Assembly (NCBI GenBank): GCA_022824585.1
Contig: JAJDZN010000072.1
Span: forward strand, 21,912-85,911
DNA length: 64,000 bases
DNA from: Bryobacterales bacterium
GTDB taxonomy: Bacteria; Acidobacteriota; Terriglobia; Bryobacterales; UBA6623
Direction of reading: 5' to 3'
Part shown: positions 17,899 to 26,099 of the stretch, piece by piece
Numbering within the stretch: position 1 is the stretch's first letter
Layout: every line of letters begins with the position of its first letter
Notes under the pieces: model-generated
What the model saw: only the letters and a program-made list of their open reading frames with translations
The model's database searches: none
What the model was told of the DNA's origin: nothing
Translations under genes and position numbers: made by a program

Positions 17899-20800
17899 AT
17901 GACCCTGCGATTGTTGCCTCTTGTGGCGCTGCTGGCGGCCAGTCTGTCGGCCCAGACCAAGCTCCTTCGATATCCCGACATCCACGGCGACCGCGTCGCG
18001 TTCGTGTACGCTGGCGACCTCTGGACCGCATCGAGCCAAGGCGGCCGGGCCGTCCGGCTGACTGCCCATCCGGGCCTCGAGTTGTTTCCGAAGTTCTCGC
18101 CGGACGGCAGGTGGATCGCGTTCACGGGGCAGTACGACGGTGACGAGCAAGTCTATGTGGTTCCCGCTGACGGCGGCGAACCGCGACAACTGACGTACTA
18201 CCCCGCTCGCGGCCCGCTGGCGCCGCGCTGGGGCTACGACCACCATGTGTACGGCTGGACCCCCGACGGAGCAGCCGTGCTGTTCCGTTCGACCCGCGAG
18301 TACTGGGGGGCCAAGGACGGCCGGCTCTACACGGTGCCGCTGGACGGCGGGCTGCCCTCGGCTCTGGCCATGCCGGTATCAGGCGCGGGGGACATTTCCT
18401 CGGACGGCAAGCGCGTGGCGTATGCTCCGTTGTTCCGGGATTTCCGCGCTTGGAAGCGCTATCAGGGCGGCTGGGCCCAAGACCTGTACATCTTCGACTT
18501 GGACAGCGGCACGGCCGAGCAGATCACGGACCATGTCCGCAGCGAGCGCGACCCGATGTGGATCGGCGCTGACGTGTACTTCGCCTCCGACAGCGATGGC
18601 ACGCTCAACCTGTACCGCTATTCCACGAAGACCAAGCAGACGCGGCAGCTCACTCGCGAAACGGTCTGGGACGTGCGCTGGCCATCGAGCGACTCGCGCG
18701 GTCGCATCGTTTACGAGCTCAACGGGGAACTGCGCGTCTACGACACCAAGGCCGGCAAGTCCCGCGCGATCTCGATCAGCGTTCCCAGCGACGGCGTCGC
18801 GAGGCGGCCGAGACGCGTCTCGGCGGCCGACAACGTCGAAGACTATTCGCTGAGTCCGAAAGGCAAGCGCGCGGTGTTCAGCGCGCGCGGCGACATCTTC
18901 ACGGTTCCGGCCGAAAAGGGCCCGACCCGGAACCTCACCAAGTCGTCCGATGCCCATGATCGCTCGCCGAGCTGGTCGCCCGATGGCAAGCGGATCGCGT
19001 TCGTGTCGGACATGTCGGGCGAACAGCAGGTCCATGTCATCGACCACATGGGCGGCATCTCGGAGCAACTGACGGAGAGGGCAAGCGGTCGGTTGTACAG
19101 CTTGGTCTGGTCTCCGGACTCCGAGCGGATCGTGTTCTCCGACCAACTGGGCAAGGTGTACGTGCTGGACGTGGCGACGAAGCAGGTCAAGGAGATCGCG
19201 GACGAGCCGCGCGGCAGGATCACCGATTACGAGTGGTCGCCGCGCGGGGGCTATCTGGCGTTCACCGTCAGCGTGGCTTCCCGTGTCAACTCGATCTTCA
19301 TTTGGGATGCCGCCGCCGACAAGCTGCACCAAGTCGGGGGTGCGATGTTCGAGGAATTCCTCCCTGTCTGGGGGAAGAAGGGCGACTTCCTGTACTTTCT
19401 CAGCGACCGTGAGTTTTCGCCGCTGATCTCAACCACGGAATGGAACTTCGCGACGAACCGCCAGACCGGAATCTTCGCCCTCGCCCTCCGCAAGGATGTG
19501 GCGCATCCGTTCCCGCCGCAGAGCGATGAGGCCGAACTCGACGAGGAAGAAGCCAACGATGACGGCGACAAGTCAGGCGACAGCGGCGAGACGGAATCCG
19601 CCGCCGAGGACGGAGACGAGCCGGAAGAAGGGCCCCTTGAGATTGATTTCGACGGACTCGGCGACCGTGTCGCCCGCCTGCCGCTGCCCGCGGACAACTA
19701 TCGCGGCTTGGCCGCTGTGGAAGGGTCCTTGCTCGTGCTGCAGGACGGGCCGTTCTACTACGGGCGGAGTTCCGGCGTTGAGGCGAAGGTCAAGATTTTC
19801 GACCTCGAAGAGCGCGAGTTCAAGACAGTCACCGAGGCTGGCGGCTTCGCGCTCTCGGCTGACGGCAAGAAGCTGCTCGTCCGCAAGGGGGCGGGCTTCA
19901 GGCTGGTGGACGCCAAGCCCGACGCCAAGGATGCTAAGACGATCTCCACTGGCGGGATGGAACTCGACCTGGTGCCGAGCGAGGAGTGGACCACCATCTT
20001 CAACGAGGTCTGGCGGAGATATCGAGACTTCTTCTACGTCGAGAACATGCACGGCTACGATTGGCCGGCCCTTCGTGACCGGTATCGGCCGTGGCTGGCG
20101 CATGTCAAGCACCGCTCGGACCTCAACTACGTGATTGGCGAGATGATCGCCGAATTGAATGTCGGGCATGCCTACATCTCCGGCGGGGACTACGAGACTC
20201 CCGACCGCCCGAAGGTCGCGTTGCCGGGGGCGGAGTTCGAACTGGACGCGGGCAGCGGCCGCTACCGGATCTCCCGCATCTTGCGCGGTCACAACGAGGA
20301 AGACGAGTACCGCGCTCCTATGACCGAGATCGGCGTGGATGCGCGGATCGGGGATTACGTGCTCGCCATTGATGGCGACGACCTGCTGGCCGGCACGAAT
20401 CCGTACCGCCTGCTCCGCCACAAGGCGTCAAGGCCGGTGGAGCTGACGCTGAGCGACACGCCCAGCCCCGACGGAGCGCGCAAGGTGTCGTACCGTCCCA
20501 TCACGGACGAGTCCAACCTGCGCTACTTGGGCTGGGTGGAGGCCAATCGCGAGGCAGTCTCGGATGCCACCGACGGCAGGGTCGGCTACCTGCACGTGCC
20601 TGACATGAGCTCGCGCGGCATCAGCGAGTTCATCAAGTGGTACTATCCGCAGCTCCGCAAGGAAGGCTTGATCGTGGACGTGCGCGGGAACGGGGGCGGA
20701 AACGTATCGCAGATGTTGATCGAGCGGCTCCGCCGCAAGCTGCTCGGCACGCGCTTCTCCCGGACGATCGACGACTTCCGCACGTATCCGGGCGAGGTGT

Positions 20801-21183
20801 TTCTCGGGCACCTGGTTTGCCTGGTGAGCGAGAATTCCGCCTCGGATGGCGACATTTTCGCGGCGCGGTTCAAGCAGGCGGGCCTCGGTCCGCTGATCGG
20901 CAAGCGTTCTTGGGGCGGGGTGATCGGCATTACCTCGCACGGCCCCTTGATGGACGGCGGGGACGTGCGCGTGCCGGAGTTCGCGACCAATGCGGTGGAT
21001 GGCTCTTGGATCATCGAAGGACACGGCGTCGACCCCGACATCGTCGTGGCAAACGATCCCGAGGCCGTCATCGCCGGCCGGGACCAGCAGTTGGAGCGGG
21101 CCATCGAAGAGGTGCAGCGAAAGATTCGCGAGGAGCCGCGGCCGCTGCCTCGGCGACCAGAGGACCCCGTGAGGGTCCCCTAG
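17899..21183 (+). CDS. Tricorn-like S41 protease with PD40 propellers and PDZ domain
   Basis: A 1094-residue exported protein (signal peptide MTLRLLPLVALLAASLSAQ). Two runs of PD40/WD40-like repeats (FSPDGRWIAF, WSPDGKRIAF and others) occupy roughly residues 20-480. An acidic low-complexity insert follows at about 535-580 (runs of Glu/Asp). Then come a C1-like segment with VGHAY, a PDZ domain at about 760-850, and the S41 peptidase core with SENSASDGD, where the Ser is the expected nucleophile. The archaeal enzyme degrades peptides released by the proteasome; exported bacterial relatives are presumed peptidases. In tricorn the catalytic His follows a Ser, but here the residue before His is Gly. 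It is followed 10 bp later by the TbpB-like gene, so the two may be co-transcribed. Confidence 0.9.
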   Translation: MTLRLLPLVALLAASLSAQTKLLRYPDIHGDRVAFVYAGDLWTASSQGGRAVRLTAHPGLELFPKFSPDGRWIAFTGQYDGDEQVYVVPADGGEPRQLTYYPARGPLAPRWGYDHHVYGWTPDGAAVLFRSTREYWGAKDGRLYTVPLDGGLPSALAMPVSGAGDISSDGKRVAYAPLFRDFRAWKRYQGGWAQDLYIFDLDSGTAEQITDHVRSERDPMWIGADVYFASDSDGTLNLYRYSTKTKQTRQLTRETVWDVRWPSSDSRGRIVYELNGELRVYDTKAGKSRAISISVPSDGVARRPRRVSAADNVEDYSLSPKGKRAVFSARGDIFTVPAEKGPTRNLTKSSDAHDRSPSWSPDGKRIAFVSDMSGEQQVHVIDHMGGISEQLTERASGRLYSLVWSPDSERIVFSDQLGKVYVLDVATKQVKEIADEPRGRITDYEWSPRGGYLAFTVSVASRVNSIFIWDAAADKLHQVGGAMFEEFLPVWGKKGDFLYFLSDREFSPLISTTEWNFATNRQTGIFALALRKDVAHPFPPQSDEAELDEEEANDDGDKSGDSGETESAAEDGDEPEEGPLEIDFDGLGDRVARLPLPADNYRGLAAVEGSLLVLQDGPFYYGRSSGVEAKVKIFDLEEREFKTVTEAGGFALSADGKKLLVRKGAGFRLVDAKPDAKDAKTISTGGMELDLVPSEEWTTIFNEVWRRYRDFFYVENMHGYDWPALRDRYRPWLAHVKHRSDLNYVIGEMIAELNVGHAYISGGDYETPDRPKVALPGAEFELDAGSGRYRISRILRGHNEEDEYRAPMTEIGVDARIGDYVLAIDGDDLLAGTNPYRLLRHKASRPVELTLSDTPSPDGARKVSYRPITDESNLRYLGWVEANREAVSDATDGRVGYLHVPDMSSRGISEFIKWYYPQLRKEGLIVDVRGNGGGNVSQMLIERLRRKLLGTRFSRTIDDFRTYPGEVFLGHLVCLVSENSASDGDIFAARFKQAGLGPLIGKRSWGGVIGITSHGPLMDGGDVRVPEFATNAVDGSWIIEGHGVDPDIVVANDPEAVIAGRDQQLERAIEEVQRKIREEPRPLPRRPEDPVRVP

Positions 21184-21193
21184 ACTAAGCTCG

Positions 21194-23527
21194 ATGTCGT
21201 TTGTTGCGTCGCAGCCCCCCTCATACAACCCCGCTTCGGCACGTCGGCACGGCGGTTGCCCTCGCAGCTCGATAGTGCCTCGACTGGCTGTTGGGATCGG
21301 CCTTTCGGCCTTGCTCGCCGCGCTCGTGCCGGTGCCGCGCCTAGCCGCCCAATCGGCAGAGACGACCGGTGGCGCAGCGGTGGTGTCCGGCGCCAGGGCC
21401 GTGCGGGCTCACACTTCGCCTCCGATCGTCGCCGCGGAAGTCACCGACCTGACAGTGACGCGAACGCAGACTTCCACAGAAGAGTTCGACGTCTTCGTGG
21501 ACACGTTGATTGCATCTCTCCAGTTCGGCAGCTTCGGGATCGGGCGGGCCTTGGGCAGCGACCCGGCCAATGACGGATTGATCCTGCCGTTGGACCTGCC
21601 CACGCCATTTTCCATCGGCGAGCCCGCGGGGACGAATCCTTCCGAAGGCTTGCTGTTTTGGTCCGGCAGCGCCTTCGCGCGCGACGTTAGCGGGACCGCG
21701 ACCGATGGTCACGCCGTCCTTGGCGAGGTCGAGATCTCGATCGCGAGCTATGCCGATCCCCGCGCCAATGTGTCGTTCTTCGACCTCTTCGACCTCAACA
21801 CAGGAGCTTCGAGAGCGGAATTCGAGTGGACGGACGTGCCTGTACAGGACGGTGCCTTTAGCGCTGGCACGGAAGGCGATGCGGTGCAGGGCAGGTTCTA
21901 CGGCCGGAGCCACATCGGCGTGGGAGGCATCTTTCAGAGCGATGGACTGATCGGCGCGTTCGGGGCCCAGCGCGAGCATCCTGAAGCGCTCACGGTCGTG
22001 GAGGTCGGGCCCACCGCGCCGCCCTTGGGCCCGCTGCCCGCGGCGACACGGCTCCTGGGCGTAGTCTTGGGTGGACCGCCGGCGTTGCACGAGCCCATGA
22101 TTGGGGGGCAGGCGGAATTGGACTCGCCCCTGACCGACGTGCCCGTACCGTTAGGACCGTCGTCTCAAGGTGCGATCGACATCGGCGAGATGAGCTTGAG
22201 CGTGCGCGGGGTTGTCGGTGGCGGTAGCGGCGACCACGGCCAGCTCTCCATGACCTTGCGGGTCGGTCTGGGGCTTGGCGATCTGCTGCCGGCCACGCTC
22301 AGCATGAGAGCGGAAGGCCTGGCGGGCCAGGATGGCCAAGCCGGATACTCGGCCCTCACGAGCACGATCGAGTTCGACTTGGGGCAGGGGCCCCAGCCGT
22401 TTCCAGAGGGTATCGAGGCGACCACGCTGACCGCAGGAGGGTTCGGATTCCTCACGAGTCCGACGGCGAGCGTTGCCCGCTGGAATGGCGTGTTGCAGGC
22501 TGAAGACATCAGCGACTCGCGCTGGCGGGGCAGTCAGGTCAGCGGGGATGTCTCCATCAGCGTGCATCTGGCGCCAGAGCCAGCAGTAAACGTAGAGTTC
22601 TCCAACTTGTCCGACCAAGGCTCCGGTCGTGCCCTCGAGAGCATCTCTTGGACGTCGATCCCCGTTTCGAAGGGGAACTTCGTTGCAGAGGACGGTGCCA
22701 ACCTGTTGCAGGGGGTCTTCGCGGGCTTGGACGGCACGAGCGTGGCGGGCATATTCCAGTGGGACGGCCTGTCAGGAGGATTCGCCGCGTCGAACATGAG
22801 CCGAGCCGTTCCGTTCCTCCCGGTCGGCCAGAGCTCGCCGGACGCGGTCGGCGAAGACGTCCGGCTGCATGTGAGCGTCCCTTCGCTCGATGCCCAGCGC
22901 GGCATCATCGGCTCCATCGCGGAGGTCTCAACCATCGAGGGCCTGCTGCTGGGCGCGAGGCCCGAGGATCCCGCCGGGATGATCCAAGGCGTCCGGATCG
23001 AGCAGCTGCAGCTGGCGGACTTGCCGATCGGGGGTGTCGCGTCCGATGTCAACGGCCTTGGCGGCTGGCTTGAGGAGGGCTACTTCGGCGCGGCTGGGAT
23101 CTATCGCGCCGACGAAGATCTCGTCCAGCGTCGCTGGGCTTCCGCGGCGCTGATGGTGGGAACCGGCTCGTCTTCCAACCCGCCCGATGTGAGCGCCACA
23201 TGGACGGGCGAGATGGTTGGCATCGACACCAGCGGGTCGGCGACGGACGGAAACCTCGTCCGCGGCGATGCCAGCATCAGCCTGAGAACTGCAACCTACC
23301 TGCTAGCGACGGTTTCCCTCACGGGCATCGTTGACCAGGCGAGCGGCCGGACGCGGCCCGACATGTGGTGGGGCGGCATTCCGGTGTTCAATGGCAGCTT
23401 CGAATCCTCGACCTCGCACCACGAGATCGCGGGCAGGTTCCTGGGGCCGGACCATCGCGAGGTGGCCGGCACGTTCGATTGGTACAGGATTCAGGGTGCG
23501 TTCGGAGCCCGGATCTCGGCACCGTAG
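21194..23527 (+). CDS. Exported protein with three transferrin-binding-protein-B-like beta-barrel repeats
   Basis: A 777-residue protein with a hydrophobic signal segment (about residues 30-52, ending LAAQ). At least three copies of one module are visible at about 154-260, 428-530 and 665-777. Each starts with W-x-G, has G-x-ATDG...G-x-x-x-I strands, a W/Y-x-x-(I/V)PV turn, then G-x-F-x-G...(V/A)GG(I/T)F and ends in GAFGA. This matches, by eye, the eight-stranded barrels of TbpB-like and related surface solute-binding proteins. Such proteins bind host iron or heme carriers, or act as surface lipoproteins, but this one lacks a lipobox Cys. Ligand is unknown. It sits 10 bp after the tricorn-like protease gene. 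The N-terminal 30 residues before the signal are long, and a GTG at about residue 28 is an alternative start. Confidence 0.75.
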   Translation: MSFVASQPPSYNPASARRHGGCPRSSIVPRLAVGIGLSALLAALVPVPRLAAQSAETTGGAAVVSGARAVRAHTSPPIVAAEVTDLTVTRTQTSTEEFDVFVDTLIASLQFGSFGIGRALGSDPANDGLILPLDLPTPFSIGEPAGTNPSEGLLFWSGSAFARDVSGTATDGHAVLGEVEISIASYADPRANVSFFDLFDLNTGASRAEFEWTDVPVQDGAFSAGTEGDAVQGRFYGRSHIGVGGIFQSDGLIGAFGAQREHPEALTVVEVGPTAPPLGPLPAATRLLGVVLGGPPALHEPMIGGQAELDSPLTDVPVPLGPSSQGAIDIGEMSLSVRGVVGGGSGDHGQLSMTLRVGLGLGDLLPATLSMRAEGLAGQDGQAGYSALTSTIEFDLGQGPQPFPEGIEATTLTAGGFGFLTSPTASVARWNGVLQAEDISDSRWRGSQVSGDVSISVHLAPEPAVNVEFSNLSDQGSGRALESISWTSIPVSKGNFVAEDGANLLQGVFAGLDGTSVAGIFQWDGLSGGFAASNMSRAVPFLPVGQSSPDAVGEDVRLHVSVPSLDAQRGIIGSIAEVSTIEGLLLGARPEDPAGMIQGVRIEQLQLADLPIGGVASDVNGLGGWLEEGYFGAAGIYRADEDLVQRRWASAALMVGTGSSSNPPDVSATWTGEMVGIDTSGSATDGNLVRGDASISLRTATYLLATVSLTGIVDQASGRTRPDMWWGGIPVFNGSFESSTSHHEIAGRFLGPDHREVAGTFDWYRIQGAFGARISAP

Positions 23528-23590
23528 CGTCCGGCGCCTCGCGCCGGTCCCCCATGCCGGTGCCGGTTGCGCCAGCGGCGGCCCGGCCTC

Positions 23591-24103
23591 TCAGTAGACC
23601 GGCGTCCCGTACGGCACCGGCGTCTCGACGCGCTGAATCTCGCTGACCCTCGCAATCTTCCAGACCTCGCCGGCTCGCTCGAGGAAGATCTGCTGAACCT
23701 CGTTGCGGTCCGCGTAGACATACTCCACTCGCACTTGGGCCTCTGGGCCGGCCTCTTCGGGCGCGTTCATGGCGATGCCCTTGATGTCCCTGTTGCGCTC
23801 GCGGAGGAATTCCGAGAAGCGCTCCGGCCCCATCTCTTCCATGCTCTGGCGGAGCGTGCGTTCCATCTGTCCCGTGTAGCAGTCCAAGTAATCGTCTACC
23901 AGCCCGTCCCGGGCAGCGTCGAGCATGGAATAGATCACATCCCGCGGTTCTTCCGGCCTGGAAGAGCCGAGGCCCAAGAAGCCGCTGTCGTCGCTGCCGC
24001 CAAAGTTCAGGCGCTCGAACCCGCCCTGGTACCAGGCGATGATCGCCAAGCCGGCAACGATGACCGTGACCGTGACTGCCTGCGCCTTCGCATCCTTGCT
24101 CAT
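23591..24103 (-). CDS. Membrane-anchored NTF2-like protein, last gene of the metal-ATPase/SPFH operon
   Basis: A 170-residue protein with one membrane segment near the N-terminus (about residues 8-23), a short Gly/Ser linker and a C-terminal domain of about 115 residues. The helical start (VIYSMLDAARDGLVDDYLDCY) followed by beta strands ending in WKIARVSEIQ resembles NTF2/SnoaL-like folds that often serve as binding or scaffold modules. No catalytic residues can be named. The start ATG overlaps the stop of the HflK-like gene by 4 bp (ATGA), which implies translational coupling. Its function probably belongs with the SPFH proteins in the membrane, but this is inference from position. Confidence 0.75.
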   Translation of the reverse strand: MSKDAKAQAVTVTVIVAGLAIIAWYQGGFERLNFGGSDDSGFLGLGSSRPEEPRDVIYSMLDAARDGLVDDYLDCYTGQMERTLRQSMEEMGPERFSEFLRERNRDIKGIAMNAPEEAGPEAQVRVEYVYADRNEVQQIFLERAGEVWKIARVSEIQRVETPVPYGTPVY

Positions 24104-25092
24104 GGCAGCGACGACTGGCGACTGCTGCCCCGCCGGATGATGTTCAGGTCGAGATTGCCGTCCTCGTCGACGATCGTCTTGCGCAGGCGCGGCAGTATCT
24201 CTTCCATCGTCTCCAGGAACAGGCGGCTGCGCGTCACTTCGGGGTTCCGAGCGTATTCCGAGGCCAGTTTCTCGAATCTGGCGGCGTCGCCCCGAGCCTG
24301 CTGGACGCGGCGTTCGCGGTAGCCGTGTGACGCGGACAGCATCTGCTGCGCCTGCCCGCGCGCCCGGGGAAGGATGTCGTTGGCGTAGCCCTCGGCTTCG
24401 TTGACGATCCGCGCGGAATCCGCCCTGGCCGATGCGACGTCCCGGAAGGCATCGGCCGCCTCCGCTGGCGGGGTGACCGAGCGGATGTTCACGGTCGAGA
24501 GCACGACCCCTAATCCGTGGCGGTCGATCAGCTCTTGCGACTGCCGCCGCACTTCCTCTTGGATCGCGATCTTCTCCGTCGTGAGGACCTCGTCCACCGC
24601 CCGGGTGGAGATCTGCCGCTCGAGAGCGGCTTCGACGGCGTTCGCGACCGCTAGGTCGACGTCGGCCGACCGGAACAGATAATTCGCCGGTTCGGCGATG
24701 CTGTATTGCACGACCGCTCGTACGTTGAGGATGTTCTGGTCGCCGCTGAGGAACTGGGAGAGCACGGGGTCGGCAGGCAGGGCGTTCGCCTCGTCGGCCA
24801 GCTCGCCCCCGATGAACGCGCGCTTCAACTCGCGGACCTTCAGCTTGTACACCTGTCCCACGGGCCACGGCCAGTGCCAGCCGACGCCGGGCATGACCTG
24901 ATCGTTCGACAACGCCCCGAAGGTTGTCAGCACGGCCTGTTGCTCGGTGCGAATCACGTAGACGCCCGAGAACAGCCACAGCGCCGCGAGAGCGCCCGCC
25001 AAGTGGCGTGCCGAAACCTGCCGCAGGCTCTCGCCGAGCGGCCCGCCGGACGGGCTGTCGGTCGCCGGAGACGGGTGCGCGTGCTGGTGCAT
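24100..25092 (-). CDS. hflK: HflK-family SPFH membrane protein
   Basis: A 330-residue protein with one N-terminal membrane segment (about residues 28-46), then the SPFH/band-7 domain (RTEQQAVLTTFGA, DQNILNVRAVVQY) and a long Ala/Glu/Arg-rich coiled coil (about 200-290) with the HflK-type NEAEGYAND stretch. In E. coli, HflK and HflC form a cage around the FtsH protease in the inner membrane. Here the ATPase fusion upstream carries another HflK-type domain, so this gene would be a second HflK. A few His residues occur at the N-terminus (MHQHAH). It starts 8 bp after hflC and overlaps the next gene by 4 bp. A longer frame upstream lies inside hflC and is not credible. Confidence 0.9.
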   Translation of the reverse strand: MHQHAHPSPATDSPSGGPLGESLRQVSARHLAGALAALWLFSGVYVIRTEQQAVLTTFGALSNDQVMPGVGWHWPWPVGQVYKLKVRELKRAFIGGELADEANALPADPVLSQFLSGDQNILNVRAVVQYSIAEPANYLFRSADVDLAVANAVEAALERQISTRAVDEVLTTEKIAIQEEVRRQSQELIDRHGLGVVLSTVNIRSVTPPAEAADAFRDVASARADSARIVNEAEGYANDILPRARGQAQQMLSASHGYRERRVQQARGDAARFEKLASEYARNPEVTRSRLFLETMEEILPRLRKTIVDEDGNLDLNIIRRGSSRQSSLP

Positions 25093-25100
25093 GGCCGGTG

Positions 25101-26096
25101 CTATTGCCCCCTCGTCAGCAGACGCAGCAATTCTGAGTCGGCGCTGAGGATCACGGTCGTGTCCTCGTCCAGGGCCTTGCGGTAGGCTTCCAAGGTCCGC
25201 GTGAGCTTGTAGAAGGACTGGTTGCGGGAATAGGCCGCGCCATAAACGCGAGCGGCAGCCGCGTCGCCTTCGCCCTTGGTGGTCTCGGCCTCCTTGTACG
25301 CCTTGGCTAGGATTTCCTCCTTCTTCCTGTCGGCTTCGGCCCGGATTCGCAGGGCCTGCTCCTCGCCCTCGGCGCGGTACTGCCGGGCGATCCGCTCGCG
25401 CTCGGCGCGCATGCGGGCGTACACGCTCTGCTTGTTCTGCTCCGGCAGGTTGAGCCGCTTGAGGCGCACGTCGGCAATGCTGATGCCGTACTCCTCCAGC
25501 GCTGCCGTACCGCTGCGCTCGGCCAACTTGTCGAGCACTTCCTCGGTCTTGACCTGTTTCGGCGACGTCGAGACGATTTCTTCCAAGTCGAGATTGGCGA
25601 TCGTCGCCGCCAGGCCGGACCAAACCAGGTCGTGCAGGCGCATTTCGGCCGCTCTCTCGTTGCCGACAGCCTGCACGAACGCCTGCGGGTCGGCGATCTG
25701 CCACAGGGCATAGGTGTCGATGCTCAGGTTCTTCTTGTCCTTGGTCAGGAATTCCGAGCGCGGGGGGTTGTAGACCCGGAGCCGCCGGTCGAAGAGCTGC
25801 ACTTGCTGCAGCAGGGGCACCTTGATGCTCAGGCCCGCGTCGGTAACGGTACGGACTGGCTTGCCCAATTGCGTGACCAGGGCGAACTCTGTCTCGCGCA
25901 CCGTGAACAGGGCTGACCAGGCCAGGACCGCCACTCCCAGCGCCAGCAGCAGGTTGCGGTTGCGCTGCACCAGCCCGCGCCAGTCGAACGGCTCCTTGGG
26001 AGCGTGGTCGTGATGGTGCCCGTGCGCATGCTGCTCGTCCCCGTGCTTGTGGTCATGGGAATGGCCGTGGTCGTGTGTGTGGTGGTGGTCGTGCAT
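25101..26096 (-). CDS. hflC: HflC-family SPFH protein with His-rich N-terminus
   Basis: A 331-residue protein. Its first 33 residues contain 16 His in HDH/HHH-type clusters, a probable metal-binding extension absent from ordinary HflC. After this come a membrane segment (about 48-66) and an SPFH domain (VRETEFALVTQLGKPV, KDKKNLSIDTYALW). A charged coiled coil follows (RAEGEEQALRIRAEADRKKEEIL) and an HflC-like end. The family forms ring or cage assemblies with HflK around FtsH. The His tail lies before the membrane segment, on the cytoplasmic side if topology follows E. coli. That side is where the neighbouring P-type ATPase would take up metal. It is 3 bp downstream of the ATPase-HflK fusion, with GGGGGA in that gene's end as ribosome binding site. 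Confidence 0.92.
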   Translation of the reverse strand: MHDHHHTHDHGHSHDHKHGDEQHAHGHHHDHAPKEPFDWRGLVQRNRNLLLALGVAVLAWSALFTVRETEFALVTQLGKPVRTVTDAGLSIKVPLLQQVQLFDRRLRVYNPPRSEFLTKDKKNLSIDTYALWQIADPQAFVQAVGNERAAEMRLHDLVWSGLAATIANLDLEEIVSTSPKQVKTEEVLDKLAERSGTAALEEYGISIADVRLKRLNLPEQNKQSVYARMRAERERIARQYRAEGEEQALRIRAEADRKKEEILAKAYKEAETTKGEGDAAAARVYGAAYSRNQSFYKLTRTLEAYRKALDEDTTVILSADSELLRLLTRGQ

Positions 26097-26099
26097 GGT

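Noticed and set aside
24979..25704. Upstream extensions of the HflK-like and NTF2-like frames
   Set aside because: They read through the coding sequence of the gene in front in another frame; the in-frame ATGs with 4-bp or 8-bp spacing are the natural starts.
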